Assembly: GCF_022809775.1 (NCBI RefSeq)
Contig: NZ_CP094380.1
Location: forward strand, 2,095,001 to 2,159,000
Direction of reading: 5' to 3'
Source: Pseudodesulfovibrio tunisiensis
GTDB lineage: Bacteria; Desulfobacterota; Desulfovibrionia; Desulfovibrionales; Desulfovibrionaceae
Length of the DNA: 64,000 bases
A program made the position numbers and the translations under genes. Below are positions 1-9,891 of this stretch, piece after piece (the stretch's first letter is position 1; every line of letters begins with the position of its first letter). The notes under the pieces are model-generated. The model searched no databases. It was not told the DNA's origin and saw only the letters and a program-made list of their open reading frames with translations.

Positions 1-425
1 GGGACAAGGTCATCCAGATCAACCTCACCGGCTGCTTCGCCTTTGTTCGGGAAGCTTCCAGAATCATGGGCAAGCAGCGCTCTGGGGCCATCATCAACAT
101 CGCTTCCGTCGTGGGCCAGATGGGCAACGCGGGGCAGGCCAACTACTGCTCTGCCAAGGCCGGGCTCATCGGCCTGACCAAATCCGCAGCGCGCGAACTG
201 GCCGGTCGGGGCATCACGGTCAATGCCGTTGCCCCGGGATTCATCGAAACCGACATGACTGCCGTTCTGCCGGAAAAAGCCGTGAATGCCATGATGGAAC
301 AGATTCCGCTGAAACGCCTCGGGAAGGCCGAGGACATAGCGGCCGCCGTGTCGTTCCTGGCAAGCCCGGGCGGCGCCTACGTCACCGGACAGGTGATCGC
401 CGTGAACGGCGGCATGTACATGTAG
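1..425 (+). CDS. fabG: 3-oxoacyl-[ACP] reductase, C-terminal part
   Basis: The gene runs in from before the window; the frame is open from base 3. FabG reduces 3-oxoacyl-ACP with NADPH in cytosolic type II fatty-acid synthesis. The visible part is the C-terminal two thirds of a short-chain dehydrogenase/reductase: the catalytic serine region (IASVVGQ), the YxxxK pair (YCSAK), the PGFIETDM segment after the active site and the terminal [12 protein letters not shown] seen in FabG. The stop is followed after 33 bases by acpP and then fabF, the usual fatty-acid cluster, so the assignment is firm. The N-terminal NAD(P)-binding glycine motif lies outside the window. Confidence 0.95.
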   Translation, partial: DKVIQINLTGCFAFVREASRIMGKQRSGAIINIASVVGQMGNAGQANYCSAKAGLIGLTKSAARELAGRGITVNAVAPGFIETDMTAVLPEKAVNAMMEQIPLKRLGKAEDIAAAVSFLASPGGAYVTGQVIAVNGGMYM

Positions 426-458
426 ACAACAATCAAACAATGCATACTGGAGGGGAAC

Positions 459-695
459 ATGTCCGAATACGCCGAAAAAGTTAAGGAAATCATTGTGGAC
501 CAGCTGGGTGTGAGCGCTGACGAAGTGGTCGAGAACGCTGCTTTCGTCGAAGACCTCGGTGCCGACTCCCTGGACCTGACCGAGCTCATCATGGCCATGG
601 AAGAGACCTTCGATCTGGAGATCGACGACGAGGAAGCCCAGAAGATCGTCAAGGTCAAGGACGCCATCAGCTTCATCGAGAAAGCTCAGGGCTAA
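459..695 (+). CDS. acpP: Acyl carrier protein
   Basis: A 78-residue acidic protein that carries growing acyl chains as thioesters on a 4'-phosphopantetheine arm. The attachment motif GADSLD is present with the serine at residue 37, and length and charge match the family. A good ribosome site (GGAGGGG) lies just before the ATG. It sits between fabG and fabF, the common bacterial order. Confidence 0.97.
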   Translation: MSEYAEKVKEIIVDQLGVSADEVVENAAFVEDLGADSLDLTELIMAMEETFDLEIDDEEAQKIVKVKDAISFIEKAQG

Positions 696-730
696 CCGGC
701 CTTGCGCTTCGACTTTTGACCATACAAGCG

Positions 731-762
731 AGCGTCTTATGCACCTTGAGGTGTAAGGCGCT
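731..762 (+). terminator. Hairpin between acpP and fabF
   Basis: Arms AGCGTCTTATGCACC and GGTGTAAGGCGCT pair almost fully around a TTGA loop and are followed by CCTTTTGC. It could be a partial terminator or RNA-processing stem that lets acpP be made in larger amounts than fabF. The T-run is short, so strong termination is doubtful. Confidence 0.55.
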
Positions 763-801
763 CCTTTTGCATTTCTGGACCCCTAACCACGGAACAAGGG
801 T

Positions 802-2040
802 ATGAACAGGGTAGTAGTCACCAGCATAGCAGCCATCACTCCCATCGGGAATGACGTGGAAACCAGCTGGCAGAACCTGCTGGCCGGAAAGTCCGGCATC
901 GGCCCCATCACCAAATTCGATTGCACTGATTTCGACACCAAGATCGCCGGTGAGGTAAAGGATTTCGATCCGACCGAGTACATTGACAAGAAAGCCGCCC
1001 GCCGCATGGAGACCTTCACCCAGTATGCGGTGGCCTGCACCAAACAGCTCTTCAGGGATGCGAACTGGACCATCCCCGACGAGGAAAAGCATCGCGCCGG
1101 CACCATCATCGGCGTGGGGCTCGGCGGTCTGCAGACCATCGAGACCATGCACACCAAGCTCCTGCAAAAGGGACCGGGACGCATCTCCCCGTTCTTCATC
1201 CCCATTCTCATCGCCAACATGGCGGCGGGCCAGGTTTCCATCGAAGCCGGAGCAATGGGACCGAACATCTGCACCACCACGGCCTGCGCGTCCGGCACCC
1301 ATGCCGTGGGCTCGGCCTATACCGACATCATGCTCGGCCGTGCGGACATCATGGTCTGCGGCGGAGCCGAATCCACCATCACCCCGCTGGGCGTGGCCGG
1401 ATTCAACGCCATGAGGGCCCTGTCCACGCGCAACGACGAGCCCGAGCTGGCCTCCCGCCCCTTTGACGCGGACCGCACCGGATTCATCATGGGCGAAGGC
1501 TGCGGCCTGCTGCTTCTGGAATCCCTGGATCACGCTCTGGAGCGCGGCGCGAACATTCTGGCCGAAGTGGTCGGTTTCGGCGCGTCCGGCGATGCGCATC
1601 ACATGACCGCACCGCCCGAGGACGGCGCGGGCATGGCTCTGGCCATGAGCGCGGCCATCCACGAGGCAGGCATCGATCCGTCCGAGGTGGACCACATCAA
1701 TGCCCACGGCACGTCCACCAAGCTCAACGACCTGTGCGAAACCCGGGCCATTCACAAGGTCTTCGGCTCCCATGCGGAAGACATCGCCATCACCGCCAAC
1801 AAGTCCCAGATCGGACACCTGCTCGGCGCTGCCGGCGGCGTGGAATCCGCATTCGCGGTCAAGACCCTGACGGAAGGCGTGATTCCCGGAACCGTCAACC
1901 GCACCAATCCGGACCCGGAATGCGATCTGGACTACTGCGTTGAAGGCCCGCGCGACCAGCAGGCGGAATTCGTACTCAGCAACTCCTTCGGATTCGGTGG
2001 CACCAACGCCTGCATGCTGTACAAGCGTTACAAAGGATAG
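802..2040 (+). CDS. fabF: 3-oxoacyl-[ACP] synthase II
   Basis: Elongating condensing enzyme that joins malonyl-ACP to acyl-ACP. The protein is 412 residues, the usual FabF length. The Cys-His-His triad is visible: Cys162 in TTTACASGT, His302 in [11 protein letters not shown] and His339 in [11 protein letters not shown], nearly the same spacing as E. coli FabF. The C-terminal [10 protein letters not shown] motif is present. It follows acpP by 106 bases containing a hairpin and precedes glyA by 68 bases, so all three are probably cotranscribed. Confidence 0.97.
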   Translation: MNRVVVTSIAAITPIGNDVETSWQNLLAGKSGIGPITKFDCTDFDTKIAGEVKDFDPTEYIDKKAARRMETFTQYAVACTKQLFRDANWTIPDEEKHRAGTIIGVGLGGLQTIETMHTKLLQKGPGRISPFFIPILIANMAAGQVSIEAGAMGPNICTTTACASGTHAVGSAYTDIMLGRADIMVCGGAESTITPLGVAGFNAMRALSTRNDEPELASRPFDADRTGFIMGEGCGLLLLESLDHALERGANILAEVVGFGASGDAHHMTAPPEDGAGMALAMSAAIHEAGIDPSEVDHINAHGTSTKLNDLCETRAIHKVFGSHAEDIAITANKSQIGHLLGAAGGVESAFAVKTLTEGVIPGTVNRTNPDPECDLDYCVEGPRDQQAEFVLSNSFGFGGTNACMLYKRYKG

Positions 2041-2108
2041 TAGGGCAACGGAACCCATCAACCGCCGCCTGTTCGACAAGCCGGCGATCCAACAAAGGTG
2101 ATGCAAAA

Positions 2109-3347
2109 ATGGAAGAGCTGATGATTCAGGATCCGGCAGTCGCCGGAGCCATTGCCGATGAACTCGACCGCCAGGTAAGCAAGCTGGAACTCATTGCCAG
2201 CGAAAACTTCACCTCCACCGCGGTCCGCCAGGCCCAGGGCAGCATCATGACCCACAAGTACGCCGAGGGCTATCCGGGCAAGCGCTACTACGGCGGCTGC
2301 GAGTTCGTGGACGAGGTGGAAGACCTGGCCCGCGAACGCGCCAAGGACCTGTTCGGCTGCGAATACGTGAACGTGCAGCCCCACTCGGGTTCCCAGGCCA
2401 ACATGGCCGTGTACTTCGCCTGCTGCAAGCCCGGCGACACCGTGCTCGGCATGGACCTGTCCCACGGCGGACACCTGACCCACGGCAGCCCGGTCAACTT
2501 CTCGGGCAAGCTGTACAACATGGTGCACTACGGCGTGGACAAGGAAACCCAGCTCATCGACTATGATCAGGTTCTGGCCACGGCCAAGGAGCACAAGCCC
2601 ACCCTGATCATCGCGGGCGCGTCCGCCTACCCCCGCGTCATCGACTTCAAGCGCTTCCGCGAAATCGCGGACGAAGTCGGCGCCAAGCTCATGGTGGACA
2701 TGGCGCACATCGCGGGCCTGATCGCGGCCGGAGAGCATCCGAGCTGCATCGAACACGCCCACTACACCACCACGACCACGCACAAGACCCTGCGCGGCCC
2801 CCGCGGTGGCATGATCCTGTCCACCGCGGATCAGGAAAAGACCCTGAACTCCCAGATCTTTCCGGGATGCCAGGGCGGCCCGCTCATGCACGTGATCGCG
2901 GCCAAGGCCGTCGCCTTTGGCGAGGCCCTGTCCCCGGGCTTTCAGGAGTACCAGCAGCAGGTCGTGAAGAATGCCAAGGTGCTGGCCACCGCCCTGACCG
3001 AAGCCGGATTCAATCTGGTTTCCGGCGGCACGGACAACCACCTTCTGCTCGTTGACCTGACCAACAAGGACATCACGGGCAAGGACGCGGAAATCGCGCT
3101 GGACAAGGCGGGCATCACCGTGAACAAGAACACGGTTCCGTTCGAGACCCGTTCCCCGTTCGTGACCTCGGGCATTCGTCTGGGCACCCCTGCCCTGACC
3201 ACCCGCGGCATGATCGAGGAAGACATGATCGTGGTCGGCGAAGCCATTGTCGCGGCTCTGGAAAACTACCAGGACGACAAGGTGCTTGGCCAGATCAGCG
3301 AGGAAGTCGAGGAATTCGCCCGCGAGTTCCCGCTCTACGCCTGGTAG
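2109..3347 (+). CDS. glyA: Serine hydroxymethyltransferase
   Basis: PLP enzyme that interconverts serine and glycine with tetrahydrofolate, feeding one-carbon units to purine, thymidylate and methionine synthesis. It is 412 residues long. The PLP lysine is near residue 226 in [12 protein letters not shown], and the N-terminal ELIASENF and [10 protein letters not shown] motifs are typical of bacterial GlyA. It ends 27 bases before a strong terminator stem, so the fab-glyA transcript probably stops there. Confidence 0.97.
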   Translation: MEELMIQDPAVAGAIADELDRQVSKLELIASENFTSTAVRQAQGSIMTHKYAEGYPGKRYYGGCEFVDEVEDLARERAKDLFGCEYVNVQPHSGSQANMAVYFACCKPGDTVLGMDLSHGGHLTHGSPVNFSGKLYNMVHYGVDKETQLIDYDQVLATAKEHKPTLIIAGASAYPRVIDFKRFREIADEVGAKLMVDMAHIAGLIAAGEHPSCIEHAHYTTTTTHKTLRGPRGGMILSTADQEKTLNSQIFPGCQGGPLMHVIAAKAVAFGEALSPGFQEYQQQVVKNAKVLATALTEAGFNLVSGGTDNHLLLVDLTNKDITGKDAEIALDKAGITVNKNTVPFETRSPFVTSGIRLGTPALTTRGMIEEDMIVVGEAIVAALENYQDDKVLGQISEEVEEFAREFPLYAW

Positions 3348-3373
3348 CCGAACGCACACCAAGACCATATTCG

Positions 3374-3410
3374 CGGCCCTGCCCCGGAACCCCGGCGGCA
3401 GGGCCGTTTT
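3374..3410 (+). terminator. Rho-independent terminator after glyA
   Basis: The 10-bp arms CGGCCCTGCC and GGCAGGGCCG match perfectly and are followed by TTTTCTTT. This is a clear intrinsic terminator separating glyA from the deaminase-ribD-ribE genes. Confidence 0.8.
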
Positions 3411-3517
3411 CTTTCCCCTTCATCCGTGCTAAACGCAGGTTCTGCGGTTGCGGGCCGCGCCATGATCCGTCACGCGCCGTTCCGGTCCGCCATACCCTGC
3501 CGCAAGGAGTTGTTTCC

Positions 3518-3979
3518 ATGTCCACCCAACGTCTGCCCTGGCCCGAATATTTCATGCGCATCGCGCACCTCGTGGCCCAGCGTTCCACCTGCACCCGTCG
3601 CGCCGTGGGCGCCATTGCGGTTCTGGACAAACGCATACTGGCCACCGGCTACAACGGCGTGCCCACCAACATCGCCCATTGCGAGGAAGTGGGCTGCCTG
3701 CGCGACCAGTTGCACATTCCCTCTGGCGAACGCCACGAGCTGTGCCGGGGCCTGCACGCGGAACAGAACGTGATCATTCAGGCCGCGACACATGGCCTGT
3801 CCCTGCGCGGCTGCGACATCTACTGCACCACCAAGCCCTGCATCCTGTGCACCAAGATGCTCATCAACTGCGAGGTCAAGAACATCTACTACGCCGAGCA
3901 GTACCCCGACGAACTGTCCGAAGCCATGCTCAAGGAGGCGGGAATCCACCATGTTTTTATGGAAGGAGATTTCAGGTAG
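3518..3979 (+). CDS. dCMP deaminase family zinc protein (ComEB-like)
   Basis: A 153-residue cytosolic zinc-dependent deaminase, probably turning dCMP into dUMP for thymidylate synthesis. The zinc and proton-shuttle residues are visible: His80-Ala-Glu82 (HAEQN) and Pro107-Cys108-x-x-Cys111 (PCILC). Length and motifs match the bacterial ComEB/dCMP deaminase group. A ribosome site (AAGGAG) precedes the ATG at 3518. Its 3' end overlaps the ribD start by 29 bases, so it is translationally linked to riboflavin synthesis. Specificity for dCMP rather than another cytosine compound is inferred from the family. Confidence 0.88.
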   Translation: MSTQRLPWPEYFMRIAHLVAQRSTCTRRAVGAIAVLDKRILATGYNGVPTNIAHCEEVGCLRDQLHIPSGERHELCRGLHAEQNVIIQAATHGLSLRGCDIYCTTKPCILCTKMLINCEVKNIYYAEQYPDELSEAMLKEAGIHHVFMEGDFR

Positions 3980-5090
3980 GGACGAGGCATTCATGGCCGA
4001 GGCCGTGAAGCTGGCCTATCAGGGACGCGGAGCCACGGCTCCGAACCCGTGCGTGGGCGCGGTTCTGGTGGACGATGATCGCGTGGTGGCCCAGGGATGG
4101 CACACCAGATTCGGCAAGCTCCACGCAGAGCGCGAATGCCTGGCCGATGCGAAACGGCGCGGCGTGAATCCGGCCGGAATGACCATGTATGTCACGCTGG
4201 AGCCGTGCAACCATCACGGCAAGACCCCGCCCTGCACCGAAGCGATCATCGAGGCCAAGGTGGGCCGGGTCATGGTTGGCGCGCTGGACCCGAACCCCAA
4301 GGCGGCTGGCGGCGTGCAGCGACTGCGCGACAACGGCATCGAAGTGGTCACGGGCGTGCTGGAACGGGAATGTCTGGACCTGCTCGCCGACTTCCGGCTC
4401 TGGCAGGAGTCGCACTCCACCTTCAACATCCTGAAGATGGCCGCCACGCTGGACGGCAAGATCGCCTCCCGCCGCAAGATGCCGGAAGCGGTTTCCTGCG
4501 CCCGCTCCTTCGAGGACGTGCACGAGCTGCGCAGCAAGGTCGGCGCAGTGGTGGTGGGCGGCAACACCTTTTACGCGGACAACCCGAGTCTGACGTGTCG
4601 GCAGACTCCCCTGCCGGAAGATTTCACGCAGCCTCTGGCCGTGGTGACGACATCGCGACTGCCCGAATCGGACAGCCGCGCCACCCTGATTGCGGAACGC
4701 GCCCAAAGCACGATCTTCTGGACCACGGACGCGGCAGCGCGATCCGAAAAGGCCGATGCGCTTCGCGCCCTTGGCGTCCGTGTCTGGCCCCTGCCCGGCG
4801 GCCCGGGCTGCCTGAATCTGGCGCTGGGATTCGAACGGCTGCGCTACGAATACGGCGTGCACTACACCCTGTGCGAGGGTGGCGGCGGACTGGCCATGCA
4901 ACTCATGGAACAGGGCCTTGCCGACGAAATCGTGCATTACGTCGCGCCCCGGGTTCTGGGCGACAATCTGGCCCCGTCCGCGTATTCGGGACGCGGAGAT
5001 GTCTCCATGCGCGACGCGCTGAACCTGCGCATCACCCGGGTCGAGCCGTCCGGCACGGACATCCGCCTGACCCTCAGGCTCGACGACTAG
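3951..5090 (+). CDS. ribD: Bifunctional diaminohydroxyphosphoribosylaminopyrimidine deaminase / reductase
   Basis: Catalyses the second and third steps of riboflavin synthesis. The 379-residue protein has an N-terminal zinc deaminase domain (His58-Ala-Glu60, Cys86 and Cys95 in [12 protein letters not shown]) and a C-terminal NADPH-dependent reductase domain from about residue 155. I chose the ATG at 3951 because the segment [12 protein letters not shown] aligns with the start of E. coli RibD and AAGGAGG lies 12 bases upstream; the ATG at 3993 would cut this helix. The start lies inside the upstream deaminase gene. ribE follows after 99 bases. Confidence 0.95.
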   Translation: MFLWKEISGRDEAFMAEAVKLAYQGRGATAPNPCVGAVLVDDDRVVAQGWHTRFGKLHAERECLADAKRRGVNPAGMTMYVTLEPCNHHGKTPPCTEAIIEAKVGRVMVGALDPNPKAAGGVQRLRDNGIEVVTGVLERECLDLLADFRLWQESHSTFNILKMAATLDGKIASRRKMPEAVSCARSFEDVHELRSKVGAVVVGGNTFYADNPSLTCRQTPLPEDFTQPLAVVTTSRLPESDSRATLIAERAQSTIFWTTDAAARSEKADALRALGVRVWPLPGGPGCLNLALGFERLRYEYGVHYTLCEGGGGLAMQLMEQGLADEIVHYVAPRVLGDNLAPSAYSGRGDVSMRDALNLRITRVEPSGTDIRLTLRLDD

Positions 5091-5189
5091 CTGCCCATCC
5101 TTCGGAGGGGAGTCTGCCAGACGCCCGTTTACAGCCGGACACCCCCCTGCTACACAGGGAACCAGATCGATTGCAAGGAGACGACCAGC

Positions 5190-5846
5190 ATGTTCACCGG
5201 ACTTGTGCAGGGCACGGGCCGCATCGACGCGGCAGAAAACCGGGGCGCGGAAACCCGGTTTCGCATCACGCCCCAATTTCACATGGAAGACATCGAGCAC
5301 GGGGAATCCATCGCGGTCAACGGCGTATGCCTGACCGTGGAGACCTTCGGCGACAACTGGTTCACGGCCTATGCCAGCCGGGAGACCATGACCGTCACCA
5401 ATCTGGGCGGCCTGCGGGTCGGTTCCGTGGCCAATCTGGAACGCGCCATGCGCATGGGCGACCGCTTCGGCGGACACATCGTGTCCGGTCACGTGGACTG
5501 CGTGGCCGAGGTCGCGTCCATCAATCCGGCCGGGGAATCCAGAATCTACCGTCTCGCGTTTTCCGCGGACCACGGTCGCTACGTCATCCCCAAGGGGTCC
5601 GTGGCGCTGGACGGCATCAGCCTGACCGTGAACGCCTGCGCGCCCACATGGCTGGAGGTGAACATCATTCCGGAAACCCAGTCCTCCACCACGATTTCCG
5701 GCTGGACCCCGGGCACGCGCGTGAACATGGAAACCGACGTGATCGGCAAGTACGTGGAACGCATGGTCACACCGTGGACCACTCGGGAAGAACCGGAAAG
5801 CCAATCCCGCATCACCATGGAATTTCTCGCCAGAAACGGATTCTGA
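5190..5846 (+). CDS. ribE: Riboflavin synthase, alpha subunit
   Basis: Dismutates two 6,7-dimethyl-8-ribityllumazine molecules to riboflavin plus the pyrimidinedione that RibH reuses. The 218-residue protein has two lumazine-binding beta-barrel repeats: the first starts MFTGLVQGTG and the second follows GDRFGGHIVSGHVD. AAGGAG precedes the ATG. The next riboflavin gene, ribBA, begins only at 9892; four unrelated genes lie between. Confidence 0.95.
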   Translation: MFTGLVQGTGRIDAAENRGAETRFRITPQFHMEDIEHGESIAVNGVCLTVETFGDNWFTAYASRETMTVTNLGGLRVGSVANLERAMRMGDRFGGHIVSGHVDCVAEVASINPAGESRIYRLAFSADHGRYVIPKGSVALDGISLTVNACAPTWLEVNIIPETQSSTTISGWTPGTRVNMETDVIGKYVERMVTPWTTREEPESQSRITMEFLARNGF

Positions 5847-5874
5847 GTCCGTTCCCCGACACTTCGGAAAAGAG

Positions 5875-5906
5875 TGCGGCCCGTCCCCCCAAAGGAACGG
5901 GCCGCA
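5875..5906. terminator. Bidirectional stem between convergent genes
   Basis: Perfect 10-bp arms TGCGGCCCGT and ACGGGCCGCA lie between ribE (plus) and the glycosyltransferase (minus). Read on the minus strand the stem is followed by CTCTTTTCC, so it probably ends the minus-strand transcript; on the plus strand the T-run is missing. Confidence 0.6.
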
Positions 5907-5930
5907 AATGGTGACAGGTCGATTCCGGTG

Positions 5931-6665
5931 CTAGCCGGGTGCGCCCGCAAGGATGACGGGCGCGGGCCTGCCGAGATTCCGTATGTCCGTACCGCGCTCC
6001 CCTGCCAGCCTGTCCAGCAGGTTCATCTGGCGGCGGGAAAGTGCCGAATTGTCCAGACTCCGTCCGGCGTCGTACACGCCCACGATTTCGTCCAGCACTG
6101 CCGTGCTTCTGGCGCGACGGCTCCAGTCCAGAATATTGAGATAGTCTGCCTCGTACCTGCCCGCGTAATTCCACCCGCCGCAGCGGTCCACCACCAGCCG
6201 GCGCGAAAGACACAGACAGAGCGGGTCAACGTTGCACTGGCGAACCAGCGAGCCGTCGTCCTGCACCGGGATGAACGGCTTGTCGAACGCAAGCTGCGTG
6301 TCGATGCGACCGATGATCATCTCCGCATCCCAATATTTGCGATACAATTTGAAGGCATAGGGCTTGAGCACGTTGTCGTCGTCGAGAAAGAGAATCTTCT
6401 CGCCCTTTGCCAATTTGAGCAGAGTGTTGCGAATGCCGTTGCCCCAGTCGTTGTCGCGCGGCAGCCGCAGGCAGCGCAGCGAAAGCGAACTGGTGGGGCA
6501 TTCCCCCCTGATCCCGTCGAAACCGACGAGGACTTCCACCTGATCCGGTCCGAGTCCGGCGAATCGGGCGGCCGCCTCAACCGAGGATACCGCCAGTTGC
6601 AGCGCCTTGGGACGCTTGCCGGTGCTCGGGGTAATGACAGTAAACAGAATGCCGTCCCTGGCCAT
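5931..6665 (-). CDS. Glycosyltransferase family 2-like protein
   Basis: A 244-residue protein with a GT-A type fold as read from motifs: an N-terminal nucleotide-binding strand (FTVITPSTGKRP), then EVLVGFDG, and an acidic DxD-like motif in ILFLDDDN near residue 130, where a metal and nucleotide sugar would bind. No membrane segment is obvious. The start at 6665 is chosen for the strong ribosome site GGGGAGG. It is transcribed opposite to its neighbours and splits the riboflavin cluster, which suggests later insertion. Donor and acceptor cannot be read from sequence. Confidence 0.7.
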   Translation of the reverse strand: MARDGILFTVITPSTGKRPKALQLAVSSVEAAARFAGLGPDQVEVLVGFDGIRGECPTSSLSLRCLRLPRDNDWGNGIRNTLLKLAKGEKILFLDDDNVLKPYAFKLYRKYWDAEMIIGRIDTQLAFDKPFIPVQDDGSLVRQCNVDPLCLCLSRRLVVDRCGGWNYAGRYEADYLNILDWSRRARSTAVLDEIVGVYDAGRSLDNSALSRRQMNLLDRLAGERGTDIRNLGRPAPVILAGAPG

Positions 6666-6903
6666 GTCTGCCTCCCCTTCAATCCCGCATCCTGCGGGGT
6701 TCCCGGCGGGAATCTCCCGAATTCCCGCCCATGCGCCGCCGAAAAGAATGCGGCTCACGAGTCTCCCGGACAAAAGAGTCTGTTCCTCCTTGTCAGTCTT
6801 CCTATCGGCCGGGTTGAGCCAAATCTTTACCCCCCGTCCCAAAAAGCTCTTTTCCCGAAATCCCCCGGACAGAGAACCCGCTGGGACATGATCTCGGATC
6901 CTC

Positions 6904-6932
6904 TTGAACCAATGGCACCAATCAGGTATGGA
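6904..6932 (+). promoter_or_regulatory. Possible sigma-70 promoter
   Basis: TTGAAC and TATGGA are separated by 17 bases, about 53 bases before the start of the gene at 6985. The 319-base gap 6666-6984 between divergent genes holds nothing else I can identify. Confidence 0.35.
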
Positions 6933-6984
6933 TTCCTCTCCACGGCGGATTCCTTCCGACAACCGCAAAAAGCAGGATTATGAC

Positions 6985-7368
6985 ATGGCGGATATCGACA
7001 CCGTATTTTCAGCCGAGTGGCTGGCCGAGCTCTTTCCCCCATCCCGCGCCGACGAATTCTTCGAGGCGCTGTTCGGCGGCGCGGAAGAAGGCAGCTACGA
7101 CATCGAGCTGGCCTATTCAGGAGCCCGCGGCAATACGCTGGACTTCGAATTCCGGCTCAGGCAACGACCCGGCAAGTGTCTGGCGTGCAGCCTGACCTAT
7201 GGTCTGCCTCAGGTCTTTTCCCGGCACCCGATCATCAATGCCAGCGGGTTGGCCCGGCAAATCGCGGAACGCTCCGGCATGGAGGGCGAACCGAGCTGGC
7301 AGCTCGACGCCACCCGCGAACTCTCCCGCACCGTGCACTCGGTGCCCTTCACCATCACGATTTCCTAG
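6985..7368 (+). CDS. Conserved-looking hypothetical protein
   Basis: A 127-residue protein of unknown function. It has no signal peptide or membrane segment. The N-terminal part is acidic and helical (SAEWLAELFPPSRADEFFEALFGG), followed by a predicted beta-rich stretch with two cysteines near LACSLTYGLPQVFSRHP. I recall similar uncharacterised proteins in other Desulfovibrio species but cannot name a family with confidence. The start is the internal ATG preceded by AGCAGGAT; an upstream in-frame ATG at 6904 lies in the likely promoter. A hairpin follows the stop. Confidence 0.6.
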   Translation: MADIDTVFSAEWLAELFPPSRADEFFEALFGGAEEGSYDIELAYSGARGNTLDFEFRLRQRPGKCLACSLTYGLPQVFSRHPIINASGLARQIAERSGMEGEPSWQLDATRELSRTVHSVPFTITIS

Positions 7369-7399
7369 CCCGGAAAAATCTGTTCCCCACGCGGATCAG

Positions 7400-7428
7400 G
7401 CCCGCTTTCGCTCATTGCGGAAGCGGGC
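7400..7428 (+). terminator. Hairpin after the hypothetical gene
   Basis: Arms GCCCGCTTTCG and CGGAAGCGGGC pair around CTCATTG, followed by CTTCCTC. It is likely a terminator separating 6985-7368 from the binding-protein gene, though the T-run is interrupted. Confidence 0.55.
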
Positions 7429-7479
7429 CTTCCTCATGTTATCATCGACGCATCCCCCTGTTCCCCGTACAAGGGGATC

Positions 7480-8265
7480 ATGAGAAAATTTCCCTTGCTC
7501 GCGGCATTCATCCTGTTTCTGCTTCTGGCACAGCTGTCGGCTCCGGGGCAGCCCCGGGCGGAAACACTTCATTTCGTCACTCAGGAATTTGCGCCGTTCA
7601 GCTATCTGGAAGACGGATACGTTGCCGGACCGATCAGGGACGCAATCCAGCGGGTGTGTCTGGAGGCCGGGCTGGACTGCGGCTTCGAGGTGCTCCCGTG
7701 GCCGCGTGCGCAGCACAAGGTTCAGGTGGGTGAGGCACAGGGGCTGTTCGTGGTGGGCAAGACCACGGAACGGCTTTCGTGGCTGGAGTTCTCCCCGCCT
7801 CTGGTCAGCTCCCGCTACGGCGTGTTCGTGCATCTGGACGATCCGCTCATATTCCGCAGCATCAGCGACCTGATCGGCTACACCGTGGGCGTGTACGGCC
7901 CATCGGCCACCTATGAAGCCCTGCTCGAAATTCAGGAAAAGCTGGAAGGCAAACTGCGCATCGAGGTACGACCGGATGACATCCAGGGATTTCTCAAGCT
8001 GGACACCAAACGCGTCAACGCGGTCTTTTCCAACCGGGATGTGGGCTTCAGCATCATCCGCAGCGAAAAGCTGAACAACATCCGGTACGCCGGAGACTAT
8101 CGCCAGACATACTACTACGTGGCCCTTTCCCGGGACCACGTCTCCAAGGAGATCCGCCACAGATTCTTCAGCGCATTCAACGACCTCATCCGCAAGGGGG
8201 AACTGCAAAAGATCATCACGGCCTACGGTCTGGCCCCGATCATCCGCCCGGAATCCGGCCAATAG
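7480..8265 (+). CDS. Periplasmic solute-binding protein, family 3 type
   Basis: A 261-residue protein with a signal peptide (MRKFPLLAAF followed by a leucine-rich core, probable cleavage near RAE at residue 28), so it is exported to the periplasm. The rest resembles the SBP_bac_3 fold used by amino-acid ABC transporters and by sensor input modules: an early FAPFSYLEDG segment, PWPRAQ, then the hinge region IGYTVGVYGPSA. No permease or ATPase gene is nearby; the next gene encodes a membrane GGDEF protein, so a sensory role is possible but only inferred. AAGGGGA precedes the ATG. Confidence 0.75.
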   Translation: MRKFPLLAAFILFLLLAQLSAPGQPRAETLHFVTQEFAPFSYLEDGYVAGPIRDAIQRVCLEAGLDCGFEVLPWPRAQHKVQVGEAQGLFVVGKTTERLSWLEFSPPLVSSRYGVFVHLDDPLIFRSISDLIGYTVGVYGPSATYEALLEIQEKLEGKLRIEVRPDDIQGFLKLDTKRVNAVFSNRDVGFSIIRSEKLNNIRYAGDYRQTYYYVALSRDHVSKEIRHRFFSAFNDLIRKGELQKIITAYGLAPIIRPESGQ

Positions 8266-8323
8266 CCAACACGAACGCATTTTCCGCAAAGAATCATGGA
8301 TGCGGACAACGGCGAGGGATATC

Positions 8324-9592
8324 ATGATTTTCATGCCCCGCCCAATAGAAGCCCCTCTGCGCCAGTCCCGAATCTGGCTCAACTTCACCATCCAGATGGG
8401 TCTCATCATCTGCATTTTCATCGTGGGTCTGTACATGGGCGTATACCTGCGTGACAGCCGACTGATCGAAAACCAGATTCACACCCGGGCTCAGGCACAC
8501 TTCCGGAACATCGTGCTGACCCGACTGTGGAACGCCATGCAGGGCGGGGTCTACGTGGAAAAGAAGCAGGGTGTGAAGTCCAATCCCTATCTCGAAGACC
8601 CGGATGTACGCACCGAGGACGGCAGAACCTTCACCCTGCGCAATCCCGCCCTGATGACAAGGGAAATCTCGGAACTGGCGGAAAAGGACGGTCTGCTCCA
8701 ATACCGCATAACCAGCCTGCGCCCTCTGAACCCGGCCAACGCCCCGGACAGCTTCGAAAAACAGGCCTTGCAGCTGTTCGAACAGGGCGAGACCGAGTAC
8801 GCCACCCGCGAAACCCGGAACGGCAAGACCTTCTACCGATACATGGCTCCGCTCTTCGTGGATTCCTCGTGCATGAAATGCCACGCAAGACAGGGCTACA
8901 AGATCGGCGACGTGCGGGGCGGCATCAGCGTGGCCTTCGACATCACCCCCATCCAGACCCGCATGGCCTCGGACCGAAACGTGATGATCGGGATCATTGC
9001 GGCGTCTGCGGCCCTGATTCTGGGCGTGCTCATGTTCTTCACCCTGCGAATCGTGCACCAGATGGGCTCGGCCCGGGACAGGCTCACCACACTGGCACTG
9101 ACCGACGAACTCACGGGCCTGTACAACAGACGACACTTCTTCACCCGGCTGGACGAGGAAATAGAACACGCCAAACGCTACGGCACGCCCCTGTCCCTGA
9201 TGCTGACGGATGTGGACCACTTCCGGAAAATCAACGACATCCACGGGCACATGGCCGGGGACCGCATCCTGAGCCAGTTCGCCCGACTCATGCGCATGAC
9301 CCTGCGCAGCGCGGACATTCTGGTGCGCTACGAAGGCGGCACATTTGCGGTCATCTTCCCGGCCACGGACAGGAAAGGCGCCATTGCGGCAGCCGAAAAG
9401 TTCCGTACCACGGTCGCGGCATACGGATTCCTGCTCGATGACAGGCACGTATCCCTGACCACCAGTTGCGGCGTGGCCACACTCCGGTCCACCGAGGGGG
9501 AAACCGGGGACATCCGCGACAGGCTCATCCGCACAGCCGAAGAAAAGCTCCATCAGGCCAAGGACGAGGGCCGGGACCGCGTCCGGCACTGA
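8324..9592 (+). CDS. Membrane sensor with c-type heme DUF3365-like domain and degenerate GGDEF domain
   Basis: A 422-residue protein with a transmembrane segment at about 22-42, a periplasmic DUF3365-like sensor domain holding the heme c motif CMKCH (183-187), a second membrane helix at about 220-242 and a C-terminal GGDEF domain. The metal/substrate part is largely kept (LTDVDHF, then INDIHGHMAGD), but the signature that is normally GGDEF or GGEEF reads EGGTF (337-341), with the catalytic acidic residue lost. It may therefore be an inactive GGDEF used for binding. I chose the ATG at 8324 because GAGGGA lies just upstream; 8300 is possible. Heme could sense redox state or gases. Confidence 0.8.
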   Translation: MIFMPRPIEAPLRQSRIWLNFTIQMGLIICIFIVGLYMGVYLRDSRLIENQIHTRAQAHFRNIVLTRLWNAMQGGVYVEKKQGVKSNPYLEDPDVRTEDGRTFTLRNPALMTREISELAEKDGLLQYRITSLRPLNPANAPDSFEKQALQLFEQGETEYATRETRNGKTFYRYMAPLFVDSSCMKCHARQGYKIGDVRGGISVAFDITPIQTRMASDRNVMIGIIAASAALILGVLMFFTLRIVHQMGSARDRLTTLALTDELTGLYNRRHFFTRLDEEIEHAKRYGTPLSLMLTDVDHFRKINDIHGHMAGDRILSQFARLMRMTLRSADILVRYEGGTFAVIFPATDRKGAIAAAEKFRTTVAAYGFLLDDRHVSLTTSCGVATLRSTEGETGDIRDRLIRTAEEKLHQAKDEGRDRVRH

Positions 9593-9891
9593 TTTCCGTC
9601 CAAAAACTCGACACGGACTTGCCTTTCGGATCTGCATGCCTATCATCCCCGGCAGCGGCACACGACTCGCCGCGACCGAGGGCTATGCTTTTCCACCCTG
9701 CAACTGTCCGTGTTTCCTGCCGATCCGGCCAGAAATTTTCCCCTTTTCCCCGGAAGACATTTGCGGTAAGTAGTGTGGTTCCCTGCACGGGAAGCCTGTC
9801 CCGGTTCTTTGAAGGGATTTTTGAGGGAAATGACAAGAAAACAGACCCGCCGCCCGCAATCAGGCCGGCCGTCTGACAAGAGGTGCGAACC

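Noticed and set aside
5931..9592. Prophage or genomic island in the rib cluster
   Set aside because: No integrase, attachment-site repeats or tRNA; base composition looks like the neighbours.
9593..9891. Possible riboswitch before ribBA
   Set aside because: None of the conserved RFN blocks is present; only short unremarkable stems.
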